64,000 nt of DNA. Source: Rhizobium sp. Root483D2. Lineage in GTDB: Bacteria; Pseudomonadota; Alphaproteobacteria; Rhizobiales; Rhizobiaceae. The stretch's first letter is position 1; each line of letters opens with the position of its first letter. Location: positions 190,114 through 254,113 of the forward strand of contig NZ_LMFB01000041.1 of NCBI RefSeq assembly GCF_001426685.1. Direction: 5' to 3'. The translations under genes and the position numbers were made by a program. Under the pieces are notes generated by a model. The model did no database searches, was not told the origin of the DNA, and saw only the letters and a program-made list of their open reading frames with translations. This document shows positions 36,069-46,091 of the stretch, in pieces.

Positions 36069-36896
36069 TCAGGTGTTTACCGAGGCCGTCATCGAGCGGT
36101 AGAACGACGGTGTCAGCCCGGCTTCGGCGCGGGCGATATCGTTGAACGGGGCTTTGAGCGGACCGCGAAAATTGGCCCGGACCAGGGCCTGAAATGCGGC
36201 GGCCGGGTCCTTCTTCTGGCGCGCGCAGAGAAACCGGAACCATTTGGCACCTACAGCCACATGGCCCTTTTCGTCCTCGTAGATCACGTCGAGCACCGCA
36301 GCACTTTCCAGATCGCCGGCCTCGCGCATCTTTGCTTGCAGCGCAGGCGTCACGTCGAGGCCGCGCGCTTCAAGAATCAGCGGTACCACCGCCAACCGGG
36401 CCGTCAGGTCGTTGCGCGTGTCATGGGCTGCCTGCCACAGTCCGTCATGGGCCGGCAGGTCGCCATACTCGGCACCCAGCTCACGCAGCCGGTCGCGCAC
36501 CATGCGGAAATGCTTGGCCTCCTCGAAGGCCACCTTCATCCAGCCGTCGAAGAACGAGTTCGGCACCGGCTCCGTTGCGAACCGAGCGACGATATCGAGC
36601 GCCAGATCGACGGCATTCAGCTCGATATGGGCGATGGCATGCAGGAGGGCGATCCGGCCTTTGTCGGTCGTAAGCGCCCGCTTCGGCATCTGCCGGGGCG
36701 GTATCAGGTCCGGCTTTTGCGGCCTTCCGGGACACTCAGGCACGGCCATATCCAGCGGCGAACGCAGCGACAGGGTGCGCTCGTTCCAGCGGCGTGCCGT
36801 CTCCTGGGTCAGCAGCGTCTTGATATCGAGATCATCAGCGCGGATAGCGCGGACCGCGCCATCGCGAAGGCTGCGGATTTCCGGCAGGTCCGTCAT
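36069..36896 (-). CDS. Ferritin-like DUF455 family protein
   Basis: A 275-residue helical protein of the DUF455/ferritin-like superfamily. Ferritin-type motifs are visible: HAIAHIELNAVDLALD with E and H, and FEEAKHFRMV (ExxH), then YEDEKGHVAVGAKWFRFL, the second ExxH-like pair. These could bind a di-iron centre. I chose the ATG at 36896; it follows the bcp stop by 2 bases. The open frame at TTG 36902 overlaps bcp. Function in rhizobia is not known. Confidence 0.82.
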   Translation of the reverse strand: MTDLPEIRSLRDGAVRAIRADDLDIKTLLTQETARRWNERTLSLRSPLDMAVPECPGRPQKPDLIPPRQMPKRALTTDKGRIALLHAIAHIELNAVDLALDIVARFATEPVPNSFFDGWMKVAFEEAKHFRMVRDRLRELGAEYGDLPAHDGLWQAAHDTRNDLTARLAVVPLILEARGLDVTPALQAKMREAGDLESAAVLDVIYEDEKGHVAVGAKWFRFLCARQKKDPAAAFQALVRANFRGPLKAPFNDIARAEAGLTPSFYRSMTASVNT

Positions 36897-36898
36897 CG

Positions 36899-37381
36899 TC
36901 AAAGGGTTCCCCCGGCAAGGTTTTTGGCGGCTGCCAGCACCTCTTCGGCATGACCGGCGACCTTCACCTTCGGCCAGATACGCCGGATGACGCCATCGGG
37001 ACCGATCAGCAAGGTCGTACGCTCAACACCCATATATTTGCGGCCATACATGCTCTTTTCCATCCAGACGCCATAGCTGTTGAGGACGGACAAATCCTCG
37101 TCCGAAGCAAGAATCACCGACAGATCATACTTCTTGACGAACTTGTCGTGCTTCTTCACCGAATCGGGCGACATGCCGATGACCACGGTGCCGGCTTGCG
37201 AAAATTCGCTCAGAAGTCCGCTGAACGCGATTGATTCGGTGGTGCAGCCGCTGGTGTCATCCTTGGGGTAGAAGAAGAGAACGACCGATTTTCCGTTGAA
37301 ATCACCGAGGGAAACGGTTCCGCCGCCGTCGCGGGGCAGGGTAAAATCCGGTGCAATTGCGCCTTCGGTCAGGTTCGCCAT
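36899..37381 (-). CDS. bcp: Thioredoxin-dependent thiol peroxidase (Bcp, peroxiredoxin Q)
   Basis: A 160-residue peroxiredoxin that reduces hydroperoxides. The peroxidatic cysteine is Cys46 in FYPKDDTSGCTTES. I see no resolving cysteine at the usual +5 position or elsewhere in the chain, so this looks like a 1-Cys member. DLSVLNSYGVWMEKSMYGRKYMG is the conserved later block. The ATG is at 37381. It is divergent from the AsmA-like gene and is followed, two bases later, by the DUF455 gene. Confidence 0.92.
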   Translation of the reverse strand: MANLTEGAIAPDFTLPRDGGGTVSLGDFNGKSVVLFFYPKDDTSGCTTESIAFSGLLSEFSQAGTVVIGMSPDSVKKHDKFVKKYDLSVILASDEDLSVLNSYGVWMEKSMYGRKYMGVERTTLLIGPDGVIRRIWPKVKVAGHAEEVLAAAKNLAGGTL

Positions 37382-37744
37382 GGTTATTCCTTTATTTTGG
37401 GGCATGTGCGCCAAACGTTTGTCGCATCAGGCATATCCAATCGTGACCCGGCCCGTCCAGCGCCGCCGGTCATGGTGGAGGTTTTTTCGCGCACAGGAAG
37501 ACGGGCTGTAGGGCAGACATCGTTTGCTCCGGGGTCGTTCTTTAACTACTGTGTGACGCATGCGAATGTCAGGCGGTGCGTGTGTGTGCCGTTGATATGC
37601 CAGGGCGATAAAATGATTTGAATCAACCACGTAATCCGTGATTCGGCATTGCGGAACGCAGCCGTTGATGCCGCGATTGGCATCGCAGCAGATTGGAACT
37701 GACCGCATGATTCTTTTTCACACATCCGGAGGCTGCCGGCGCTG
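37382..37744. other. Intergenic region between bcp and the AsmA-like gene
   Basis: About 363 bases with no convincing gene. It must hold divergent promoters. TGATTTGAATCA (37614-37625) is a short inverted repeat, and CACGTAATCCGTG lies just after it. GGAGG at 37726-37730 could be the ribosome-binding site of the AsmA-like gene at 37745. I see no terminator or repeat array. Confidence 0.5.
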
Positions 37745-40700
37745 ATGAATGAAATCCGCGGTGAAAAAGTATCGTTTCGCAAGGAAGACATTGTCGCTCT
37801 GCATTCCCTGCCGTCCGCGCAGGCCCATGACCCCTGCATCGTTCACGCGCCGAACAAGCGCGGCATCACCCGTCTGATCTTCACCACAACGGTCGTCGTT
37901 GCCTCGATCGTGCTTTTGCTGGGCGCAGCACTGATTGCGGCCATTGAAGGCGGGGTGCTTGACGGGCCGCTCAATGCAAGGGCACAGGCGGCCCTGAATA
38001 CGGCGCTCGGCAGCGGCTATCATGCCGAAGTGGGCAGCACGGTGCTGCGGGTCACGTCTGACGGGGCGCTGGCGCTGAAGGCCCAGAACGTGACGCTGGT
38101 GGAGAACGTCTCCAACAAGCGGCTTGTCGGTACCAACAGCGTGTTCATCGAACTCAACCCCTTGGCCCTGATGACCGGGCGGATCGCCGTTTCGCGGCTT
38201 GAGGCCGAGGGAGCGACGCTGGATCCGGCGCTGCTTCCACAGGGAAAACCGATCGATCTGACGACGATCCGAATCGCCGATGTCGGCGCGGGTCTGGAGG
38301 TCGTCTTCAACCAGATCGACCGTCTCTCGCAACTGATTGGCCGCAGCAATACGCAGACGGTGCGCATTGCCGACCTGCGCCTGTCGTTTTCCGGTCTGCG
38401 CCAGCGCATCGTTCCCGTCGTGGTGGAGACGCTGGATTTCCAGCGCACGGCTGACGGCTCCATGCAGATCGACGGTGTGTTTTCCATCGATGGTCAATCC
38501 TCGCAACTGCATCTGCGCGCCGATCGTGAGAGCGGCCGTATCACCACGCTCAATGGCTCAGCCGTGGGGTTACCGCTGTCTGCCTTCCTGCATCGCAACG
38601 AAACCCCGACGGAGCTCGCCTTCGGGGTCACAAGCAGCGCGGATCTGACGATCAAGGCGACACGGGCGTCAGAAAACGCGCCTCCGGCGCTGCAATTGAA
38701 CGGCCGTTCCAATAACGGTGCTTTCGATGCCGGCGGGTTCACATCGGAACTCAAACCTTCCGAGCTGAATGTCAGCTATGACTTTGCGCGCAACCGGATC
38801 GAAATCCTGCCGTCGATGGCGCGCGTCGGCCGCTCGATTTTTCCGTTTACCGGTGCGATTGCCGATCTTGATCCGGCGGCGTTTGCTGGACAGAAGGGCT
38901 TTTCGATCGATCTTCTGCTGCAGGCTGCCAGCTCCTCGCCCATCGATGTCTCCGAGGCGCCGCTGATCTTCGACGCCAAGGCGCAAGGCCGCTATCTGTC
39001 GGGAAGCCACCAGCTGGTCTTTGACGAACTGACGGTTGCCAGCGGCCTTGGCACAGCTGCCGGTTCGCTGTCGATGACGTTTGGGGAAACCTCGCCGCAG
39101 ATCAGCTTCGCGCTGTTGACCAGCAGGTTGCAGTCGGCCGCCGTCAAACAGCTCTGGCCCTGGTGGGTCGGCAAGAACGCACGCCGCTGGGTGGTCAACA
39201 ATATTTTCGGCGGCACGGTCACTGATGGCAAGATCGAGGTCTTCCTGCCGATGGGACGTATTACCCGCACCGTCGGGCCGATCGACCTGAATGCCGAGGA
39301 ATTGAATGTTCAATTCAACATCACCGACGCACGGATCAATCTGGCCGGCGATATCCCGCCGCTGCGGGATGCGGCCGGCGCGTTCACGCTGAAGGGCGAG
39401 CGCATGGACGTGGAGATCGAGCGCGGAACCGCGTATTTCCCCTCCGGACGGTCCGCCACGTTGACCGGCGGTAACTTTATCATTCCGAGCACTTACCAAA
39501 AGCCGTTGATTGCCGAAATGAAGCTCGATGTGGCGGGGCAGGCGGACGCGATTGCCGAGCTTGTCACCTACCGGCCCATTCTCGCCCTGCAGCGGACCCC
39601 TTTCAAGCCGGAGGATTTTTCCGGCGACATGACGGCGCGCGTCGGCGCCCGTTTCGGTCTGGTCGTTGCCCAGCAACCGCCGCCACCGCAATGGCAGGCC
39701 GAAATGCTGCTCAACGGCGTGACGCTTAACAAACCGATTGCCGGGCGCGCGATTTCCGACATCAAGGGAAGCCTTCGGATCGATCCGCAGCAGGCGGTGC
39801 TTGACGCGAAAGCCGATATCGACGGCGGACCGATGGATATCTCGCTTGTCGAACCGGTCGGGGCCAACAGCACCGTCAAGAGAAAGCGTGAGGTGTCCGG
39901 AACGCTGGATGACAAGGCGCTTGCCAAGCTTGCTCCGGGCCTTGCCGGTATCGTCAATGGGCCGGTGGCGCTGGATATCCTGATCGACGATACCGACCGG
40001 CAGACCGTCTCGGCCGATCTCGGCCGGGCGGCGATCTCGCTTCCATGGATCGGCTGGTCGAAAGGAGCCGGGATTGGCGCCAAAGCCGCGTTTTCGGTCT
40101 CCAACGTCGATGACATGACGCATATCGACGATCTTAAGCTCACCGGTGACGGTTTTGGCGCGAGCGGTGCACTGGTGCTCGACAAGGCAGGCCTGAGTTC
40201 GGGCGCATTTTCGTCGGTCCAGCTGTCGCGGGGCGACAATTACGCCGTCAGCATCAAGCGTCAAAAGAGCGGTTTCGGGGTGAGCGTCAACGGCAGTTCG
40301 GCCGATATACGCCCGATCATCGAAAGCCTGCGCAACCCTTCTAGCGGCGATGACGGTGGTGATGGCAAACGCATCGCCATCAATGCCAATCTCCAGCAGG
40401 TCACCGGGTTCCATTCCGAGACCCTTTCCAACGTCAATCTGGACTACGCCGCCAGAGGCAAGCAGATCGATGCCGTCGATCTGTCGGCGGTGACGGACAG
40501 CGGCCAGGCCGTTGTCGCGAAACTGACGAAAAACGGCGCCGACAATTTTTTGGAACTGACGACTGGCGATGCCGGTTCGCTGGTCCGGTTTGCCAATATC
40601 TACAACAACATGCGCGGTGGTCTTTTGAACCTTAAGCTGCGTGATCGCGGCGGCAGTTCGTGGCGCGGCAATATCGATATCCGCAAGTTTTCGCTGGTCA

Positions 40701-41140
40701 ACGAGACACGGCTGCAATCGATCGTCTCGACCCCGACAGGTGCTGACGGCCGAAGCCTGAACCAGGCCGTGAAGAAGGACATCGATGTCAGCTCGGCCCG
40801 GTTCGAGCGCGGATCGGCCAATGTGGCGCTGGACAATGGATCGATCGCCATTGACGGCGGCGTGGTGCGGGGCGTCGATATCGGCGCGACGTTCCAGGGA
40901 ACGGTGCGTGACCAGAACGGCAATATGGACATGACCGGAACCTTCATGCCGGCCTATGGGCTCAACCGGCTGTTCGGCGAACTGCCGATCATCGGCGCCA
41001 TTCTCGGCAATGGCCGCGACCGTGGCCTGCTCGGGATCACCTTCAAGCTGGTTGGGCCATTCACCAAGCCGAACCTGACGATCAACCCCTTGTCGATCAT
41101 CGCGCCCGGCGTATTCCGCAGCATCTTCGAATTCCAGTAA
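37745..41140 (+). CDS. Large AsmA/YhdP-like envelope protein
   Basis: A 1131-residue protein with one TM helix near residues 45-67 (FTTTVVVASIVLLLGAALIAA) and a long beta-rich periplasmic part. The N-terminal half includes LNPLALMTGRIAVSRLEAEG, as in DUF3971/AsmA proteins. The C-terminal GDAGSLVRFANIYNNMRGGLL, GTFMPAYGLNRLFGELPIIG and LLGITFKLVGPFTKPNLTINPL are the AsmA-like C-terminal signature. Such proteins form bridges or channels for phospholipid transport between inner and outer membranes. The gene is solitary. It is oriented away from bcp, with a terminator after it. Confidence 0.85.
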   Translation: MNEIRGEKVSFRKEDIVALHSLPSAQAHDPCIVHAPNKRGITRLIFTTTVVVASIVLLLGAALIAAIEGGVLDGPLNARAQAALNTALGSGYHAEVGSTVLRVTSDGALALKAQNVTLVENVSNKRLVGTNSVFIELNPLALMTGRIAVSRLEAEGATLDPALLPQGKPIDLTTIRIADVGAGLEVVFNQIDRLSQLIGRSNTQTVRIADLRLSFSGLRQRIVPVVVETLDFQRTADGSMQIDGVFSIDGQSSQLHLRADRESGRITTLNGSAVGLPLSAFLHRNETPTELAFGVTSSADLTIKATRASENAPPALQLNGRSNNGAFDAGGFTSELKPSELNVSYDFARNRIEILPSMARVGRSIFPFTGAIADLDPAAFAGQKGFSIDLLLQAASSSPIDVSEAPLIFDAKAQGRYLSGSHQLVFDELTVASGLGTAAGSLSMTFGETSPQISFALLTSRLQSAAVKQLWPWWVGKNARRWVVNNIFGGTVTDGKIEVFLPMGRITRTVGPIDLNAEELNVQFNITDARINLAGDIPPLRDAAGAFTLKGERMDVEIERGTAYFPSGRSATLTGGNFIIPSTYQKPLIAEMKLDVAGQADAIAELVTYRPILALQRTPFKPEDFSGDMTARVGARFGLVVAQQPPPPQWQAEMLLNGVTLNKPIAGRAISDIKGSLRIDPQQAVLDAKADIDGGPMDISLVEPVGANSTVKRKREVSGTLDDKALAKLAPGLAGIVNGPVALDILIDDTDRQTVSADLGRAAISLPWIGWSKGAGIGAKAAFSVSNVDDMTHIDDLKLTGDGFGASGALVLDKAGLSSGAFSSVQLSRGDNYAVSIKRQKSGFGVSVNGSSADIRPIIESLRNPSSGDDGGDGKRIAINANLQQVTGFHSETLSNVNLDYAARGKQIDAVDLSAVTDSGQAVVAKLTKNGADNFLELTTGDAGSLVRFANIYNNMRGGLLNLKLRDRGGSSWRGNIDIRKFSLVNETRLQSIVSTPTGADGRSLNQAVKKDIDVSSARFERGSANVALDNGSIAIDGGVVRGVDIGATFQGTVRDQNGNMDMTGTFMPAYGLNRLFGELPIIGAILGNGRDRGLLGITFKLVGPFTKPNLTINPLSIIAPGVFRSIFEFQ

Positions 41141-41141
41141 A

Positions 41142-41166
41142 AAACCGGCGGGATCGCCGCCGGTTT
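41142..41166. terminator. Terminator between AsmA-like gene and tyrS
   Basis: A perfect 10-bp stem, AAACCGGCGG (41142-41151) and CCGCCGGTTT (41157-41166), has a 5-base loop. A longer A-run on the left makes it stronger when read on the minus strand, as the tyrS terminator. It starts just after the AsmA-like stop. Confidence 0.8.
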
Positions 41167-41191
41167 CATGTCATTCCATGGACTCCGACGC

Positions 41192-42445
41192 TCAGGACGG
41201 GCGGACGAGAATGTGCTTCTTCTTGCCAAGCGACAGCTTGATCACGCCGTCGCCTGTGACGTCACCGGTGCCGATCAACTGACGATCGTCGTTGACCACG
41301 GCATCGTTGAGGCGCACGGCACCATCTTTGAGAAACTGCCGTACTTTGCCGTTCGATTCGGCAAGACCGGCGCGCACGAACAGCGCAAGAACGCCGACGC
41401 CAGCCTCAAGCTCTGCTTTGGGCACGTCGATGGACGGCAGGTTGGCGGCAAGTGCGCCTTCTTCAAAGGTCTTGCGGGCGGTTTCGGCCGCTTCTTCGGC
41501 TGCGGCGCGGCCATGCAGGGTTGCCGTGATCTCGGTCGCCAGGATCTTCTTGACCTCGTTGATCTCGGTGCCGGCAAGCTGCGAGAGACGGGCGATCTCG
41601 CCCATCGGCAGCGTCGTGTAGAGCTTGAGGAAGCGCGACACGTCGGCGTCTTCCGTGTTGCGCCAATATTGCCAGAAATCGTAGGCCGACATCATGTCGG
41701 GGTTGAGCCAGATCGCACCATTGACGGACTTGCCCATCTTGGCGCCCGAAGATGTGGTCAGGAGCGGAGAGGTCAGCGCGTAGAGCTGCGGCGTTCCCAT
41801 GCGGTGACCGAGATCGATGCCGTTGATGATGTTGCCCCATTGATCGGAGCCGCCCATCTGCAAGCGGCAGCCGGTGCGCTTGTAGAGTTCGACGAAATCG
41901 TAGGCCTGAAGGATCATATAGTTGAATTCGAGGAATGACAGCGACTGCTCGCGGTCGAGCCGCGTCTTGACGCTGTCGAAGGCGAGCATGCGATTGACCG
42001 AGAAATGGCGGCCGACATCGCGCAGGAATTCAAGGTAGTTGATGCCGAGCAGCCAATCGGCATTGTTGATCATCAGGGCGTCTTTCGGCCCCTCGCCATA
42101 GGTCAGGTAGTTGGAGAAGACCGATTTGATGCTGGCGATGTTGGACGCGATCGTGTCCGGCGTCATCAACTGGCGCGCCTCGTCCTTGAAGGACGGGTCT
42201 CCGACCATGCCGGTGCCGCCGCCCATCAGCGAGATCGGCCGGTGACCGGTCGCCTGCATCCAATGCAGCATCATGATCTGGATCAGGCCGCCGGCATGCA
42301 GGCTCGGCGCGGTCGGATCAAAGCCGATATAGGCCGTCACGGTTTCCTTGTTGAACAGCGCATCCAGTCCGGCATTGTCTGATGTCTGGTGGATGAAGCC
42401 GCGTTCGTGGAGGGTGTGAAGGAAATCGGACTTGAATTCGGACAT
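41192..42445 (-). CDS. tyrS: Tyrosyl-tRNA synthetase
   Basis: A 417-residue class I synthetase. The HIGH-like motif is [14 protein letters not shown] near residue 46, and the KMSKS-like motif is [12 protein letters not shown] (about residues 236-247). An S4 RNA-binding domain lies at the C-terminus ([21 protein letters not shown]). [27 protein letters not shown] is the tyrosine-binding pocket block. The length is normal. It is divergent from anmK. Confidence 0.97.
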   Translation of the reverse strand: MSEFKSDFLHTLHERGFIHQTSDNAGLDALFNKETVTAYIGFDPTAPSLHAGGLIQIMMLHWMQATGHRPISLMGGGTGMVGDPSFKDEARQLMTPDTIASNIASIKSVFSNYLTYGEGPKDALMINNADWLLGINYLEFLRDVGRHFSVNRMLAFDSVKTRLDREQSLSFLEFNYMILQAYDFVELYKRTGCRLQMGGSDQWGNIINGIDLGHRMGTPQLYALTSPLLTTSSGAKMGKSVNGAIWLNPDMMSAYDFWQYWRNTEDADVSRFLKLYTTLPMGEIARLSQLAGTEINEVKKILATEITATLHGRAAAEEAAETARKTFEEGALAANLPSIDVPKAELEAGVGVLALFVRAGLAESNGKVRQFLKDGAVRLNDAVVNDDRQLIGTGDVTGDGVIKLSLGKKKHILVRPS

Positions 42446-42574
42446 GACCTGTCTCTTTCGGGAGGCTGTTTTAAAGGAATAGGCGCTTGCTGGATATTTG
42501 CGCGGCGTTTAGCACTGTTTGGTAGAAAGTGCACCTGTTTGCATCGCAAATGTTTGTTTGGGGGTGAGTGCTCA

Positions 42575-43717
42575 ATGGCGCAGATGAAGACGGCGATCGG
42601 GCTGATGAGCGGGACCAGCATGGATGGCATCGACATCGCGCTCATTCGAACCGATGGCCGCGACCGTGTCGAGCGTGGTCCGTCCATGGGCGTCGGCTAT
42701 GAGCCGGCTTTCCGGAACAGGCTGAAATCGGCATTGAATGAGGCGCGCGCGCTGACGGACAGAACGCAGCGCCCGGGGGACCTTTCGGCGATCGAACGAA
42801 ACCTCACGTTACGGCATGCCGTTGCGGTCAATGATTTTCTAGCCAGCAACGGGCTGTCGCCAACAGACATAGACGTGATCGGATTTCACGGGCAGACCGT
42901 TCTTCACCGCCCCGATGCGGCGCTGACCGTGCAACTGGGCGATGGCGCGCTTCTGGCGCAATCGACCGGCATTGCCGTCGTGCATGATATGCGTGCTCAT
43001 GACATGACATTTGGCGGGCAGGGCGCGCCGCTCATTCCGGTCTATCATGCCGCGCTTGCCCAAAGTGCCGGCCAAACAGCCCCGCTGGTATTCGTCAATA
43101 TCGGCGGCATTTCCAATCTGACGTTTATCGGCACTCAGGGTGATATCGTCGCCTATGACAGCGGGCCGGGAAATACGCTGATCGACCAATGGGTGGAGAC
43201 CCATACGGGCGGCACATTCGATAAGGATGGCGCGATCGCCAGCGCTGGCCGCATCATTCCCACGCTTGCGGACCGGTATCTCGATCACGCGTTTTTCTCA
43301 TCCAACCTGCGCCGCTCGCTTGACCGCAACGACTTTTCACCGCCAGCCATTGCCGATGCCGCCTTGGCGGACGGGGCGCGCACGCTTGCCTATGTGACCG
43401 CTGCCGCCATTCTCAAATCGGCCAGGCATCTGCCCGAGCGGCCGCAGACCCTGGTCATATGCGGGGGCGGGCGGCTCAATCCGGTCATCATGGACGATCT
43501 TCGCAGGCTTGGGGCAAAGGAGGATATCGCAGTCATCGTGGCGGAAGAGGCGGGTCTTGACGGCGATGCCATGGAGGCGGAGGCGTGGGCTTATCTCGCC
43601 GTCCGGTCGATGGAAGGATTGCCGCTGACTTTTCCGGGCACCACGGGCGTCACGAAACCGGTCACCGGCGGCGTCTTCAATCCGGTATTTCCCGCGCAAT
43701 CACCATTCGCAGATTAA
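42575..43717 (+). CDS. anmK: Anhydro-N-acetylmuramic acid kinase
   Basis: A 380-residue ASKHA-fold kinase that recycles anhydroMurNAc from peptidoglycan. The N-terminal [16 protein letters not shown] is the ATP-binding signature. [13 protein letters not shown] and [14 protein letters not shown] are further family blocks, and [11 protein letters not shown] lies near the C-terminus. GGGGTGAG precedes the ATG at 42575; the upstream open frame to 42389 is not similar. It may work with MurI and the M23 peptidase in wall turnover, but no operon links them. Confidence 0.93.
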   Translation: MAQMKTAIGLMSGTSMDGIDIALIRTDGRDRVERGPSMGVGYEPAFRNRLKSALNEARALTDRTQRPGDLSAIERNLTLRHAVAVNDFLASNGLSPTDIDVIGFHGQTVLHRPDAALTVQLGDGALLAQSTGIAVVHDMRAHDMTFGGQGAPLIPVYHAALAQSAGQTAPLVFVNIGGISNLTFIGTQGDIVAYDSGPGNTLIDQWVETHTGGTFDKDGAIASAGRIIPTLADRYLDHAFFSSNLRRSLDRNDFSPPAIADAALADGARTLAYVTAAAILKSARHLPERPQTLVICGGGRLNPVIMDDLRRLGAKEDIAVIVAEEAGLDGDAMEAEAWAYLAVRSMEGLPLTFPGTTGVTKPVTGGVFNPVFPAQSPFAD

Positions 43718-43822
43718 CGTTTCTTTTGCCGGACATCGTTACCATTCCCGCGAATCTGCGCCGGCCTTTGGCATGGGCGCAGGAGAGCACACGGCGTGTG
43801 GGTTCTCGAAACGGACACTGAG

Positions 43823-45016
43823 ATGAACGGCGCGCTTTTTCTTTTGACGGTCAACTTCCTGATAGCGCAGCTTTTTTGCGTCTTCTTCCTTGTGATCTCC
43901 AGGCGCAGCCGCATTCCCTCTGCCGGACGCTGGTTTGCGGCTGCCTTTGCGGTCGCGTCCCTGTCTGCGGTATTCGAGGTCGCGATCCGCTATGGCGATT
44001 TCGACAGGCTTGCGAGCTTTGGTGCTTTCACCGCCGTGCTGACTGCGCTTTTGATGATCCGCGTCGGGATCGGCCGGCTTTATTCGGTGCCTGCCAATAT
44101 CTGGACCATCACGGCGCTTCTGGCAGCGGCTCTGCCGCTCAACCTGATGATCTTTGATCTGCCGCGCAGCACATTTGCCCATTCCTTCGGCTATCAGACG
44201 CCGTTTGCGATCGCGGAGCTGCTCTGCGCGCTGGCGATCTACCGCTCGGGGCGGCGCGAGATCGCCGACCGCCTCCTCATGACGCTGTTTTTGGTCACGG
44301 CGGCGAATTTTGCCGGCAAGGTCTATTTCGCCGTGAAATTCGGCAGTGGCGGTACCGCGCAATCCTATCTCGGCAGCACCTATGCGCTGGTTTCCCAAAG
44401 CCTTAGCGCGGTGCTGGTGGTCTCCACGGGGCTCACGCTTCTGGCGGTGATCGTTGTGGAGATCATGGACGATGCGAAGGCAAACTCGGAAATCGATCCC
44501 TTGTCGGGGCTTTTCAACCGGCGCGGTTTTGACGCCCGAGTAAGCCAGATCCTGTCACGCCCTTTGTCTGCCTATCCGCACTGCGTGATCGTGTGCGATC
44601 TCGATCATTTCAAGGTCGTGAACGATACCTATGGCCATGCCGCCGGCGACCAGGTGATCCTGGCCTTTGGCCGCATGATTGCCGGACATGCGCCGCCTGA
44701 CGCAATCTGCGCGCGGTTTGGCGGCGAGGAATTTGCGATCTTCCTGCCATCGACCGGCGAAACAACCGGCTATCTCTTCGCGCAGGGACTGCGAAACAGC
44801 TTTTCGTCCCTCACCATCGCCGGTCTGCCGGACACGGTGCGCCTGTCGGCCAGTTTTGGCGTGTGCGCGCTGGCGGCACCCGGCGACAAGATCTCCGATA
44901 CGATCAAGGGTGCCGACGCAGCACTCTATGACGCCAAGAAGAGCGGCCGCAACCGGGTCAACCGCGCGGGTCAGACGATACCCGCAAAGCCGGACGGCTG
45001 GCAGGCGCAGGCCTGA
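43823..45016 (+). CDS. Membrane diguanylate cyclase (GGDEF)
   Basis: A 397-residue protein. The N-terminal half has about six TM segments (FLLTVNFLIAQLFCVFFLVI, WFAAAFAVASLSAVFEVAI and others to about residue 210). The C-terminal half is a GGDEF domain with DPLSGLFNRRGFD, CDLDHFKVVNDTYGHAAGDQ and the active-site motif ARFGGEEFAIF (GGEEF). It should make c-di-GMP. An inhibitory RxxD site is not seen before GGEEF. I chose the ATG at 43823; a GTG at 43796 is in frame but less likely. It follows anmK by 105 bases. Confidence 0.9.
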   Translation: MNGALFLLTVNFLIAQLFCVFFLVISRRSRIPSAGRWFAAAFAVASLSAVFEVAIRYGDFDRLASFGAFTAVLTALLMIRVGIGRLYSVPANIWTITALLAAALPLNLMIFDLPRSTFAHSFGYQTPFAIAELLCALAIYRSGRREIADRLLMTLFLVTAANFAGKVYFAVKFGSGGTAQSYLGSTYALVSQSLSAVLVVSTGLTLLAVIVVEIMDDAKANSEIDPLSGLFNRRGFDARVSQILSRPLSAYPHCVIVCDLDHFKVVNDTYGHAAGDQVILAFGRMIAGHAPPDAICARFGGEEFAIFLPSTGETTGYLFAQGLRNSFSSLTIAGLPDTVRLSASFGVCALAAPGDKISDTIKGADAALYDAKKSGRNRVNRAGQTIPAKPDGWQAQA

Positions 45017-45077
45017 AATCCACGTTTCAGTTCTTGGATGACCCGGCTGCTGGGACAAGTGATCAGGTCTCAACAAA

Positions 45078-45117
45078 AAATGGCACCCGGCGACGATTGA
45101 GACGCGGAGTGCCATTT
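45078..45117 (-). terminator. Terminator after the alpha/beta hydrolase
   Basis: AAATGGCAC (45078-45086) pairs with GTGCCATTT (45109-45117), 9 bp, with a 22-base loop. On the minus strand the stem is followed by a T-run at 45080-45075. It lies about 70 bases after the hydrolase stop and about 60 bases after the GGDEF stop. Confidence 0.6.
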
Positions 45118-45189
45118 GGACCTATGGAAAGCCAGGCAATGCCCGGAGTGCCCGTGTCGTGATGACGGGGCGGAAGACCGCCCCAATCG

Positions 45190-45867
45190 TCAGCGGATGC
45201 GCTTTGCTGCCGGTTCCGGCGTCAGTTCGCCGTTCAGCCGCCGGTCGAGATAATCCTCGCATTCGGCCATCAGCGTATCGACCTGGCCGTTGAAGAAGTG
45301 GTTGGCTCCCGGCACGGTCTTGTGGGTGATCAGGATGCCCTTCTGGGCCTTCAGCTTGTCGACGAGGTTGTTGACGTCTTTTTCAGGCGCAACCTTGTCG
45401 AGATCGCCGTTGATGATCAGGCCGGAGGACGGGCAGGGCGCCAGGAACGAGAAGTCGTAGGTATTCGGCTGCGGCGCGATCGACATGAAGCCTTCGATTT
45501 CCGGACGGCGCATCAGGAGCTGCATGCCGATCCAGGCGCCGAAGGAATAGCCGGCGACCCAGCAGCTCTTCGAATCAGGATGCATGCTCTGCACCCAGTC
45601 GAGCGCGGAAGCGGCATCCGACAGTTCGCCGGCGCCGTGGTCGAATTCGCCCTGGCTGCGGCCGATGGAGCGGAAATTGAACCGGAGCGTGGTAAAGCCG
45701 CGCTTCTGGAACATGTAGAACAGCTGGTAGACGATCTGGTTGTTCATCGTGCCGCCAAACTGCGGATGCGGGTGCAAAACGATGGCGATCGGGGCATTCT
45801 TCTGCTTGGACGGCTGGTAACGGCCTTCGAGGCGACCGGCCGGTCCGTTGAAGATGATTTCGGGCAT
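45190..45867 (-). CDS. Alpha/beta hydrolase (COG2945 type)
   Basis: A 225-residue serine hydrolase. The early LHPHPQFGGTMNNQIVYQLF is the characteristic PHPxxGG block, and the nucleophile elbow is VAGYSFGAWIG (GxSxG, about residues 103-113). NGDLDKVAP and the terminal PGANHFFNGQ supply the acid and histidine. These proteins are often annotated as esterases of unknown substrate. It is divergent from the first suf gene; the Irr-like box at 45954 lies between. Confidence 0.87.
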   Translation of the reverse strand: MPEIIFNGPAGRLEGRYQPSKQKNAPIAIVLHPHPQFGGTMNNQIVYQLFYMFQKRGFTTLRFNFRSIGRSQGEFDHGAGELSDAASALDWVQSMHPDSKSCWVAGYSFGAWIGMQLLMRRPEIEGFMSIAPQPNTYDFSFLAPCPSSGLIINGDLDKVAPEKDVNNLVDKLKAQKGILITHKTVPGANHFFNGQVDTLMAECEDYLDRRLNGELTPEPAAKRIR

Positions 45868-45953
45868 TGGCTCTCCGGGCTTGATTCTGGGACTAAAAAC
45901 CGTTTCAGCGCCGATGCAGTCTTGACGAAAGCAGTCAGCTTTTCTAAAACCAG

Positions 45954-45970
45954 TTTAGAACCATTCAAAA
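45954..45970. promoter_or_regulatory. Irr-type iron box (ICE) upstream of the suf operon
   Basis: TTTAGAACCATTCAAAA matches the rhizobial ICE consensus TTTAGAA-N3-TTCTAAA at 13 of 14 fixed positions. An extra TTCTAAA half-site at 45942-45948 faces it. The box lies 122 bases upstream of the first suf gene and 3 bases before a TTGACA (45973-45978). In Rhizobiales Irr binds such boxes and suf genes are known members of the iron regulons. Binding here is inferred. Confidence 0.6.
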
Positions 45971-46091
45971 CTTTGACACGGACTTTCCGTGGCGAGTGCT
46001 GTCTCTTACGGCAAGCGAAGCAAAAAATTCAAGGAAAATGCACTGGCCGCATGCCTTTACATGGCAGCCGGTCCATCTTTGGCAAGGGAAT

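Noticed and set aside
37614-37625. TGATTTGAATCA as an FNR/FixK box
   Set aside because: It lacks the TTGA-N6-TCAA form (begins with ATGA), so I do not call it an anaerobic regulator site.
38669-40717. Long minus-strand open frame opposite the AsmA-like gene
   Set aside because: It has arginine/histidine-rich shadow composition, and the AsmA-like frame has the C-terminal family signature.
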